Shown here piece after piece: positions 35,997 to 45,904 of a stretch of DNA of 64,000 nucleotides (position 1 is its first letter; each line of letters begins with the position of its first letter). Both the position numbers and the translations under genes were made by a program. Below the pieces are notes generated by a model. The model searched no databases. It saw nothing but the letters and a program-made list of their open reading frames with translations, and was not told the DNA's origin. The stretch comes from Ignelater luminosus (lineage: Eukaryota; Arthropoda; Insecta; Coleoptera; Elateridae), in the NCBI GenBank assembly GCA_011009095.1, contig VTPC01091301.1:22425-86424 (forward strand), given 5' to 3'.

Positions 35997-37200
35997 CTAG
36001 AATGATGTGATACAAAAAGCTTGGGTGATCTTGAGCTCATATATCGTAAAATTGTACACGTTTAGTTTGGCCACATAGTAGAACGACAAACAATTATCAA
36101 GTGTAGAAGAGAGGGCGCCCTTTAAATCAAAAACTGCAACGAATTTGTCAGATGAATCCTTATCATTTGGTTTTTCCAACCTTGACAGATTTTTTTGTTT
36201 GGCACGTGGAAAGAGATGTTAAACTCGTCTTTGAAAATTATGATATACATTTACATGTGGTTTGCTGGCCGTCTTACACAACTTCACATAGTTCCGGTGT
36301 AGATCGGTTATAGCTTTACCTCCTTCTATGTACTCTTTCTTCGTTTAAGCTCGACAGAAATGGCTTTCGACTCTTGGAATTAAATTTATGACCGATTTCC
36401 TTGTTTTCCACGCTTGTCAAGCTGAATAATACCTGGAACTGCATTCTGCTTATTAAAACTGTTCTGATCACTCCAGGATTGATCTCCAATGTAGACATGA
36501 AGAAATGTTTGCCCACCCGAATTCTTGTTGAAATGGTAAACGTTGCGTTGTTGGGGCCATGAAACCTTGTTGTAGCATTCTGGTATCTATAGGCTGTACA
36601 TCCGTTGTGTGTTGATATCATCCATCTTCCAGTATTTATTAAATATTTCCCCACGCTGTTCTCCACTGCATTTTGTTGAACACTTCAAACGACACTTTTC
36701 TGGATCACAAGGCGGCTGCATTTTCTTGGCATTCTTCTTTACTATCACTAGTTCTTTAGACCCAGCTGCTTTCATCAAATATTTGAATAAAGTTACTCAG
36801 CACCATTGTTTCTCAAAGTTTTTCTCATGTTCCTTTGCCATAATTGTGGGTTTGTGTTTCGTTTTCTAATCAATTCTTCTGGGGGAAGGTGGAAATATTT
36901 TACTGAGCGATGTTTGTTTTCTCAAGGAGTGACATCAGTGGCTTATGGGCTACTTTCATCATCTAAATCAACTGATGATGCCACGTATTTGGATCAGCGC
37001 CGGAATCATCTACAACTAAATTAAAACCAGGGCAAGGCGATTTGCTCGGAGAAGAGCCAGAAAGCGTAGAAGATAAGGTAGAAAAAGTGCTAGAGGAAGT
37101 CGAAGAACTTGAGCATGAACACTATGAAGAAGGGGACAAATTGAAGGACTGAGAAGCGCTAAGACTGTTTTTCTACGAAAAAGAGTCGAAAGGTCACCCT
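35997..37200 (-). pseudogene. Relic of an uncharacterised transposase-like protein, N-terminal half
   Basis: On the minus strand: a basic N-terminal region near 36880-36790 (LENETQTHNYGKGT in a broken frame), then 36778-36587 with QPPCDPEKCRLKCSTKCSGE and IFNKYWKM, then 36666-36316 with TFISTRIRVGKHFFMSTLE-like sequence, then 36179-35997 with FVAVFDLKGALSSTL and FYYVAKLNVYNFTIYELK. The order (C--C--KC-LKC, R-IF--YW, VCK-FFL-TL, FDL--ALP-P, FYKRQLW-YN-GIH) is that of the same uncharacterised repeated family as the relic at 4694-5605, which supplies the C-terminal half. Frame changes break it in at least three places. Confidence 0.65.
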
Positions 37201-39439
37201 CGGTGACTTCTAGCTGTTCAGCTGAATGCTAGTATTCCACTGCTGCTGATTTCTGATGTCGATGTGCTGCGTTTTGGGCATTCCAAAACAAATAAAGCGT
37301 AGCCGCAATAAAATAATATTATCGTTGTCACCAATTTGCTAAACTTAAAAATAAATTAATAAATTTAGTAATAAAACTACTTAGATATACCGAATTATTA
37401 TTAAACAACGTACCTAATTAGCCTATTTATTATTCCGTTCTTCAATTAAAATTATGATGGCACATTTTCATAGCTTCTTGCAGTTTCTGATGGTCCATGT
37501 TTATCGCACCAGAGACATGTTGTTGTAATGAGTTGGAGATTGTTTTGTAACTCTGCAGCTTGAGAAACTCGAGCATAAAGCGTCCACGACTCATCTTTAG
37601 CCAAAAATAAACTTCTAAAACAACACAATAAAAACCAAGTAATTACAGTAAAAGTGAAGATAAGTCGGTACCTTCTTCCCGACCTTCAATATCAGAAGAT
37701 AATGAACCTTCTGACATAATTACGTTACAAAATGTTACCTTCCTGTCAAAAGAATCGCATGTTGAAATAATGAAAGTAAACGGGGACAGGAACGGAGAAA
37801 ACTGAAATGCGATATGGTCATATGTAGAAGTGTTACTCGTGGAAGTTATTAGGATCTATAAGAATCGAGAAAGATAACGAAAAAGTCGTGGTCACTTTTA
37901 GACTTATGACAATATTGCACAAAACAACGTAACCTCTTGCGGTGAAAGTGGGTACCAAACTGAAACGAGACTTTTTTGCAGAAACTTAGAGCATGGAAAA
38001 ACCAGATGTGACTTTTGTCACCAACGCTCTCTATCGGTTAACGTGGTAGATTGAATCGCTCTTGACCTGAAAAACTATTTATTATCCTAAGTTATCACAT
38101 GCTAAAAATAAATAAAATTATACAAATATAAACTCGACATTGTATAGTTTAGTATTATGTTAGTACTGACCATGATATACTTTCATTTTTTATTACTTCT
38201 GTTGGAAGACTTGGTGTTCCCAATGTGTAAATATCTAATCTAGTTAGTTGATTTATAAATAAACAAATAAATGTTGTTTTTAACTGAAAGAACAAAAAGT
38301 ATTTTGTAACAACTGTATATATTCACTCAAAATAAAATATTTCATAGTCAATATTCTTTATGATCTGTTAGGGTTGCCAAACCTCTTGGTAAACCGGGAT
38401 TGTCTCGATATTAAAGTATTTACGTTTTGGCCCGGTAGCATCTCTTCAGGACATGAACTTGCTCCAGATATTATTTAGTAAGATTTATTATTCTCTTCCA
38501 AAACCCAAAATTTGAGTTTATAAATTATAAAACTGTTTACATTTTAACAAAAAAAAAAGTAAACTTAAAAGTGCCAAAAACAGACAAATATATATTGAGC
38601 CAGACTTAACCCTAAAGGAAAGTGGAATACAAAAGAAAATGCGCGATGTAGGAAATAGGAAATAGAGTTCGAATTGGATACGATAAACTGACCGTAAATG
38701 ATGTGAAATGGATATGAAATGCCCTTGTAGTAGAAAATCGAAATCCAAAAACCTAGCATCAAGAATAAAACCGGACGGATTACAGGAAACGACTATTTCA
38801 ATGATACTCCTTATGAATAAAAGAAAGAAAGTTTTCCTGGTAATATTTCATTTGATACTAATGATATTTAATTTTGTTAAGTTTTCCTATTGGTATATCC
38901 CCCAACAGTTTGACATGCATATTCCTGTTCGGTCTGTCAAATCATAATGCAGAGCAATGTCGATTATTGACGATTTTACGTTCAATAATAATAAATGCTA
39001 TGTAAATGTATAAGTGTTTTTCATTCAAATGAAAAACAAACAATTTATTGGTCCTTCGAACCGGATCAGTTAAGACATGTGCTGCTCATCAAGTAAATTG
39101 GTTATTTAAATGATTGTTTGCCTGCCGTAATGGGGCGTGATGAGTTTTCTGATAGATACAATAAATACTATGCAATTATTAAAAAAATGCTTAATAGAAT
39201 CTAGGAGATCAAATATCAAATAATAAATACGGAGTTGCTCATACTCATGTTCTACTTCAAGTAAATCTCATTGTAATTCTACACAATTCTAGGAGAATTA
39301 CAAATAATTTGGTAAATTGTGATATTTAAAAATTGTTTGGTTTATGAGGAAGAAAGTAAAAAGCGGCCTTGCTGATTCTTTTTCCCATTGGACGTCAATT
39401 TCTTTTTTATGACGTATATTGTGAGATCAATAAGTAAAG
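37201..39439. other. AT-rich DNA, nothing recognised
   Basis: No coding similarity, tandem structure or element ends were found. The open frames (76-79 codons near 38518-38947) are AT-biased and lack domains. Confidence 0.55.
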
Positions 39440-39925
39440 GCAATGAAACTAAAACAATTTCTTTTCTTATTAATTTTAAGTACAAATCTCTCCAAACAGA
39501 AACGTCAAGCCAAGATGTTGACACAAGAACAGAAAGAGTTTCTTCTAAAAGCATATTTTCGAAATGGTCGAATGGCAGTATTCCATTGCTGCTTGTTGTA
39601 TGGAGTTTATCCGAAGATTTCCAAATGCATTTTTAAATGCGAATCAGTGCAGAAAACAATTGATACCAACCGTAAACTGTTTTAGACAGATGGGATCAAT
39701 AAACAATAAACGGAAGAATGGTAGGCCTTGTATTAGCACCAATGACACATAATGTAGAATGAACCAACAAGTTTCAATTGTTAGATGTAAGTTATGGAAC
39801 TTGTCGAAATATTTTACCAGGAGACCTTGAACGTCATTGTTATAAATTGCAAATATACCTGGAGCTGTTACCATTTGATTATAATAAAAGGGTAGCTTGT
39901 TGTCAGTGGTTTCTGTTATACCTAG
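39440..39925 (+). mobile_element. Mariner-like transposase fragment, helix-turn-helix part
   Basis: From about 39513: MLTQEQKEFLLKAYFRNGRM, then in the next frame IRRFPNAFLNANQCRKQLIP and NCFRQMGSINNKRKNGRPCI, and from 39778 LLDVSYGTCRNILPGDLERH with KLQIYLELLPFDYNKRVACC. This matches the N-terminal region (a DUF4817-type helix-turn-helix, then VSYGT---IL---L--H-YK-Q---EL---D---RV-FC-W) of transposases abundant in many insects. The DDE catalytic part is missing. A LINE fragment begins directly at about 39926. The related, longer copy is at 55656-56128. Confidence 0.75.
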
Positions 39926-41060
39926 TATGTCTGTTTATTTTTTCAAATTCTTCGGCCAGTTCATATTCTTTTCTCGTTCCAACTAACCATATTTTTTCTT
40001 TGTTTTCCATATTATTGTTGTAGCTACCTAATTTACTGCCATTTCCGTCTCCACTGTCTCTGTTTATGTCTCTGCTATTTAGTTTTCTGTTTATTTATTT
40101 ATTTTCTTTAATTGGGTTTCTAGTGAGTCTCCTTTAGGTGATCTACTGCTTGCACTTTGTTTCTTCTCATTCCTTTCTGCTTGTGCCATGGCTTGTTCCT
40201 CAACCTTTTTGTTTCTTAGGTCATTAACACTTTAGATCTTATCAGTTATCATTCGTTATTGATTTGTTATACTTTATTTGCGCCTTTAATCCTTTTTTCC
40301 ATCTCTTAAATTTTCTTTCTTCTTTGATTTTTTTTGTAAAATTGTTTGTTTCTTTTAACACTTTGGATCTGGGTTTTCTTTTGCCCTCTCTTCAATTTCA
40401 ACAGAATTCATCTATATCAGCTTCCTGACTAATGCTTACTCCCATTTTTTGTATTATTTTGCTATTTCTTTGCTTTCAAGTATATTTTCCTGCTCGGCAT
40501 CTCCTATTCCTTTTATCTTAAGATTCTTTTGTCCAATTTTCACTCCAATGATTCAACCTTTTTGTCTTGAGTTTGTACTTTTTCATGCAATTCTTTATTT
40601 TCCTGTTTTATTATGGACATTTCCGTCATATGTTGAAGTTTCTTATCCATCATTTGTAATCGATTAGTTATTTGTTCAAACATCTCTTCAATTTTACTCA
40701 TCTCGCCCACTAATAGTTCGATTAGTTCCGGAAAACGAATGTGTGAGCGTTAGGCCAGTTCCCCAGATCAATTCTTCTTCTATCTCTTCGCGTTTGTTTG
40801 TCATTTGCTTTTTATTGTCGTTTTATTTTATTTTAGGGTCTTGGCCGAGTGTTACTTCTTGTTGTTTTCGCTATTACTTTCTATTAGTAAAATGTAAGTT
40901 GCGGAGTTTTTTTTATTTGTTCGGATTTGTGTGACTTTTGTGCGCTTCTTCACACGATTGTTGTTATACACTTATACAAGTTTTATGCTGCTTAGTATTT
41001 TCACTCTGCAATAAGGTTATCACTTTAACTTCACTGTTCACTGTTTAAATGTAATTGTTT
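39926..41060 (-). mobile_element. LINE ORF1 fragment
   Basis: On the minus strand from about 40700: MSKIEEMFEQITNRLQMMDK followed by heptad-rich coiled coil (KQENKELHEKVQTQDKKVES), then Lys-rich sequence with many stops down to about 39930. The composition and the coil followed by basic stretches match the ORF1 part of the LINE at 18330-22290 and the fragment at 7745-9130. No endonuclease or reverse transcriptase is attached. It abuts a transposase fragment on its left. Confidence 0.6.
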
Positions 41061-41269
41061 TTCTCTGCACCTCTTGAATTTTCGGATTTAATGCAGGAGA
41101 GAAATCAGTTCGGAAGTAGCTCGGTTTGTGCACGGAAGAGTTTGCTCTTGGTTTGAGCTGGATAACTCAATAAGACCGTAGTTTTTAGCGTGTGATGGAG
41201 TTGTGTAGTATGAATGCTTTGTGTGACGTATCCTGGAGTTTTTACGTAATTTGAAGAAATAGTCTATGC

Positions 41270-41905
41270 ACAATAATATTAATTTAAAATTATCTTGTTT
41301 TGTACTTCCTACAATAACAAGATGCTCACCAAATGTCAACGTTCATATATTTGATTGGAAATTGCCAGATAATGTTTTTCTTGCAGATCCAAAGTTTAAT
41401 ATTCCAAAACAAATAGACCTTTTAATTGGGGCTAGTCATTCTTGGATAATTATTAAGGCTGAAATAATTCGTTTAGGAAAAAGAATGTGTATTTCAAAAT
41501 TCTGTATTTAGATATACAGTTACAGGTCAAATTAATGTACCTGCTTTGGAAAAATATTGCTATTTTATTACAAATGAGAATTTGATTAACAATTTTGGAT
41601 GTTCAATCCAAAATCATGTACAAAAATTTTGGTTATTAGAAGAAGTTAATGTAAGTTCATTATTATCTAATAAAAAGTATTCTTGTCGCGCAACAGCTAG
41701 AAATCAGGAAGGTCGTTTTGTAGTTAGAATTTCGTTTAAGGGAAGTATTTCAAATTTGGGCGATTTTAAAGAATTAGCTTGTAAAGTAACCTTGCATTAC
41801 AATAATTTTAAACCCGAATATAATTATGTCGTTACTGGCCTTAGGGCAGCTAAAGTCAGTGGGGTGGCCTTGAGTAAGGATAAGAAAGAGTTTTATATTC
41901 ACTAA
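41270..41905 (+). mobile_element. Bel/Pao LTR retroelement fossil, protease-region fragment
   Basis: Fragment of the pol region of a Bel/Pao-type element. Recognisable stretches are VHIFDWKLPDNVFLADPKFN and IPKQIDLLIGASHSWIIIKA, from the DUF1758-type protease domain and its C-terminal flank, followed by INVPALEKYCYFITNEN and the lead into the reverse transcriptase (FWLLEEVNVSSLLSNK, ARNQEGRFVVRISFKGSIS). No LTR, gag, integrase or full reverse transcriptase was seen. It is a broken fragment with a few breaks; age cannot be set without its ends. Confidence 0.75.
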
Positions 41906-42807
41906 AACACAGAAAATTTTAACAATTTCAAGAGAGAATATGTAACTAATAAGGCAATTAAGAAAATGTTTATTAACAAAGTTCTTGTTAATAAAAAAAA
42001 TGTAAAATCTAAATCTTGAAAGAAAACTTTCTTAGTAGACAAATTCATAAGTATACCACAAAGATAATTTTGAAACAAAAACTTACCGCAAACTCCAAAT
42101 CCCAGAATTTACAGTGCTGTAAATGAGGACATAAACTGCAACAAACTATGCAAAAAACAAACCCGCGCTTCCTAAGTTTTTTTTAATTTCTTTGAAACAA
42201 CAAGCTTAACCTCATCGAAATGCATTTAAGTAAACTAAGATAAAATACAAAAATGTAAATATATGGATTTCGTCAAATTTAATACCAGAAATATAAAAAT
42301 TTAAATTTAATAAGGGCAGTGTTGATAAGTTGGAACAAACGGTTTAAATGTACAGCATATGCACAGGCGCCCCAAACCAGACGATGTGATCGGGAGTAGA
42401 ACGGAAATCTCAAAGTTACGTCACCATCAATTAAAAAATGTCTTTCTGTCGGAAATCTTCAAAAAAGAAATATCCATTTCTACAGGTGCGGCAACAAGGT
42501 AAAGAAAACCGAGAAAATCTCTCATGAAACCTAGAAAAGCAGAAACAAAACTCACTTACCCTCGCTGGATTGAGGCTTGTCACACAATCAGGAATTTGAT
42601 CCACCCCTGTCACAAAAAAACTAATCAATCTATCAGGGTAAACTCACAAATATTACAAGAACTTTTTTAACAAGAAAACTCTACCAAAAAATACAAAAAG
42701 ACACAGACAGCACCGATGAAATGCGACAAATGTGTGCATGCAAATTTTAATTCAGCTTGACGATTTACAACTACAACGAGTTATTTGAAGAGAAGATCCG
42801 ACTGATG
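41906..42807. other. No gene called; one exon-like segment on the minus strand
   Basis: Mostly AT-rich without coding signal. On the minus strand, 42606-42560 is a 47-base segment with an acceptor-like pyrimidine run and AG before it and GGTAAGTGAG after it, a very good donor. Its translation in one phase is VDQIPDCVTSLNPA. This could be a small exon of a host gene or chance. Nothing else was seen. Confidence 0.3.
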
Positions 42808-43110
42808 ATTTCTTCTTCTTCTTCTTCTTAGTGGCTAACCTGACACAGGTATTCTGATGTCATGAGTTGAGTTTTCCGATGTCCATCCTTTTTTGTCGGT
42901 CTTTCGTTATTCTTGCACATTCTGGCAGTGGAGCGCTAATGGTTGCAATAATGTGGTCGGTGTATTTTGTGGGGAATCCGTCTCGACTTCTTCTACCTTC
43001 CACCTGTCCCTGTATCGTAAGCTTCTCCAGATCGTTTCTTCGAAATACGTGTCCGAAATAGCTTATTATTTGTTCTGTTACGTGCGTCCTTAGACTTTTC
43101 TTGATATTCA
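42808..43110 (-). mobile_element. 3' end of an RTE-like LINE
   Basis: On the minus strand from 43110: ISYFGHVFRRNDLEKLTIQG, then QVEGRRSRDGFPTKYTDHII and PLPECARITKDRQK. This is the extreme C-terminus of an endonuclease-reverse transcriptase of the RTE-like type. A short 3' UTR and a GAA-type trinucleotide tail (TTC repeats on this strand, about 42808-42826) follow. Short simple-repeat tails are usual for RTE elements. The rest of the element is absent, consistent with 5' truncation on insertion. Confidence 0.75.
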
Positions 43111-43189
43111 GTTGTTACAGTGAATTCAGAATATCAAAAATATAAGACAAATTAATCAGCTTTGATCAAAAAACATGGCAGTGCCCTCC

Positions 43190-43605
43190 TTCCCTCCAAT
43201 GCTTTCACTACCTATTAACCTTGTTAAAAAAAATGTCGCTATGTTTGTGGCTACGCCTTAGTACGGGCCACATTTGTCCAGATCGAGCTTTGCCCTTCCT
43301 CATCCTTTTTAGGAAGAAATTAATTTTACTATCAAACTACGCCTTCGAACAGACCACCTTCGTTGGCCTCAGGTCGGGCTTCGCCCTCCATTCTTAGGAA
43401 AAACGAAACAAACAGGCCACCAAAGGTGGCCCCCAAGTCGGACTTCATCCTCCGTCAACTTTGTTACGAAAACTGAATTTAACTACGTCTCGGGCTACGC
43501 CCTCGACACGGGCAACTTTAATGATCCCAGGTTGGGTTCCGCTCTCCATCATCCTTGTTAGGAGAACTGAATGTTACTGTAGCTCTGCCTACGCCTTTAA
43601 ACGAT
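43190..43605. repeat. GC-rich tandem repeat, about 85-105-bp units
   Basis: About four degenerate units with GGGCTACGCCCTC, GGGCCACCTTTGTTGGCC-like and CAGGTCGGGCTTCGCCCTCC blocks, then a CATCCTTGTTAGGAAAACTG segment. Several blocks are small inverted repeats (GGGCTACGCCC, GGGCTTCGCCC). No coding is supported. Confidence 0.7.
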
Positions 43606-43824
43606 GATGCTCGAATTCTCTGAAAGCGCTTCCACCGTCACACCTAACAGTCCAAGATCCGTCTCTGTAGGAGCATCCAGAAAGGAAAAGATTGTCGATC
43701 CCGCACACACGTTCTGAAAACGTCTCCCCCACCACACCTAATAATCAAGGTCCCATTTAGATAGGACTAATGAAAAAACAAAAGACATCGGAGGCCTCCA
43801 GATAGTTTAAACGGATATCCCATC

Positions 43825-43851
43825 GTCTCTTTCTCTCTCTCTCTCTCTCTT
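43825..43851. repeat. CT microsatellite
   Basis: CTCTTTCTCTCTCTCTCTCT and a few more units; a simple repeat between two GC-rich tandem arrays. The rest of the 43606-43984 spacer holds nothing I recognise. Confidence 0.9.
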
Positions 43852-43984
43852 TGTTTTTCTAAAGACCGAAGATTCGTAGAAGGCAAAACCAAAACACGTC
43901 ATGATGCGCTGCAGCTCGTCACGATCGCGTTCGCTCGTTTCTATGCATTTCTATAAGGCTCGTGCGTTATACGGAGAGCGACGT

Positions 43985-44640
43985 CGCGAAGAATTTGTGC
44001 GGTCAATCGGGCGGTTCGGTCCTGTGGAACCTATCGTGCTGTTGGGGCCTGTCGGACTTCTAGAGCCATACGGGTCTGTCGGGCAGTTCGGGCTTCTTGG
44101 ATTTCTCGGCCCTTCGGGTTCTCCGATTTGACCCTCTCGGGCCTGTTTGGCTTCTCGGGTCTATGGGGCATTTCAGGCATGTCGGACCTGTTGGGATTTA
44201 TGGATTTCTCGGCCCTTCGGTCTTTTCTCCGTCCTGTTGGGCGGTTCGGCCCTTTCGGGCCGTAATTCTCTACTGCCTTAGCATCTACTTTCATTGACTG
44301 AAAACCGAAGAGGGGAATAACTTCTACAACAGCAGGCCGCCTTTGACGGTTTTTTTAACATTTATTGCTTACTTGAATCGCCTTATGAATTATTGTCTCG
44401 GGACCCAGGGTATAGCAGATTTTGATTAACTTTTAGGATACAATTTTACAATTATAATAAGAGAAGAGAAGGCCTTTTGGACTTTTTCCGGTCTATCGGA
44501 CCATTTGGATCTCTTGGGCCTGTCGGATCATACGGGTCTCTCGTACCGTTCGAGCTTTTGGACCGTTCTGATCTGTCGGTCTTCTTGGATTTCTCGGCCT
44601 TTTGGGCTTCTCCGATTTGCCGTACCATTCGAACCTCTAA
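43985..44640. repeat. GC-rich minisatellite, inverted relative of the 3.1-4.3 kb array
   Basis: Units such as GGGCGGTTCGGTCCTGT, TCGGGCCTGTTTGGCTTCTC and TTTCTCGGCCCTTCGG repeat through 43985-44275 and again at 44470-44640, with an unrelated AT-rich spacer between. Read on the minus strand the blocks become GGCCCGA, GACAGG and CCGAGAAATCC, the same vocabulary as the array at 3080-4320. As there, both strands remain open over long spans (43901-44131 plus, 44031-44294 minus). I call the frames repeat artefacts. Confidence 0.75.
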
Positions 44641-44746
44641 CGGCTAGAGTTCCGTACTTGTGGATATCGAAAAAAACTCGAATGAGGTATCATTTGATCG
44701 GATCACACGCCACCGAGTTTAGGTAGCGGAAGCAAACGATTCAAAA

Positions 44747-44803
44747 GTTAGGTTGGGATAGGCTAGGCTAGATTAGGTTAGGTTGGGTTAAGTTGAATTA
44801 GGT
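44747..44803. repeat. TTAGG-like tract
   Basis: About 57 bases of GTTAG/GCTAG/GATTAG-type units (AGGTTGGGATAGGCTAGGCT, then AGATTAGGTTAGGTTGGG). This is degenerate TTAGG, opposite in strand to the CCTAA tracts at 26.7-33.2 kb. No LINE poly(A) adjoins it here. Confidence 0.75.
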
Positions 44804-45119
44804 ATCCCTCCCATAGACTCCCATCTTAAAACTAATTTTTGTACAATCAGCGTAGCGCCACGGATTATCTAAAGATTCTTCTACGTCAAAATTTGTAATT
44901 TAGAACTAATGATTTGTTGGTTATTTAGTGTCTGCGAGTGTTTAGGGTAGATTTCCTTAATTTTTTGCAAAGTTTTTACCGTTTTCTGCAGAATATTCAG
45001 ACAGTTAATGCCATACGTAAGTTAGGGCCTGCACGGACAAATGGGTTCCTAAAGCGGGTGATTATCCAGATACTGAATACACTTCTACCCTTAAGGGATG
45101 GATGACTTGAGATGTGTTC

Positions 45120-45500
45120 TCTAATTGGTTTGAAAATCTTGCTTGCGATTTATCGGCATTTTTAGACCAATTATGTTAATTTTTGATCGACACACAAGTC
45201 ATATTACACCACAATTGATGCAGCTTCCATTGGATAATAAGATCGACATTCAAAAATTACCAGCCTACATTTCGCATGCACTACAACAGCTATTTTCGAA
45301 CACTTAAAAGTGATATGGTATCAAGATGTATCTGTTTATATTGGACAACTTCCTTCCAACGAGCATTTTGCAAAACTTTTAGGTTCTACATGGAAAGCCT
45401 TGAGCTCAAATAACATAAAAAAATGAATTCAAGGAAACAGGAATATTCCACATAACATTTGATGCTGAAAAGTTTGAAAGCTACAAGTTGCTCAATACTA
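45120..45500 (+). mobile_element. Pogo/Tigger-type transposase fragment (DDE region)
   Basis: From about 45175: NYVNF, then in the adjoining frame MLIFDRHTSHITPQLMQLPL with the second catalytic D in the usual D-H-SH setting, then DIQKLPAYISHALQQLFSNT, VIWYQDVSVYIGQLPSNEHF and LLGSTWKALSSNNIK, ending with TGIF-like sequence near 45450. These are the DDE_1 blocks of pogo/Tigger/jerky-type transposases. Helix-turn-helix and first catalytic D are missing and frames shift. It is not the same copy as 26941-28512. To its left (44804-45119) there is nothing I recognise. Confidence 0.75.
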
Positions 45501-45904
45501 CTCTTATTAATAGTTTAGATTTCGGTAAATCTTGCGATGGTAATAATGACTAGCATCTACTCGTACTAGCAATTGGGTGGCATTTTCAAGCTTTATCAGT
45601 AATTTTGTAGTTTAACATTTTTTTATTTTGTAATGTAAAAGTAAATTTTAAATCAGATGATTTCTGACTGAGCATAAATAATTTCTGAAAAATTCTAAAC
45701 GTTATTGGCGTCAAATTTCTGAATATTTCTTGACTGTACCCGCTTAAAGTGACTTTCTATAGGAGTGTACCTGAAATTTAGTTACAACAAGTTAGTAGTT
45801 GGTTTTAGGTTATGTAGCATTTGACAACTAATTTCAGAAAGTTGTACATTTATGATTTTAAGAAAAAAATAAATCAATAATATTTGTTCTGCGAGCTACC
45901 CAAG

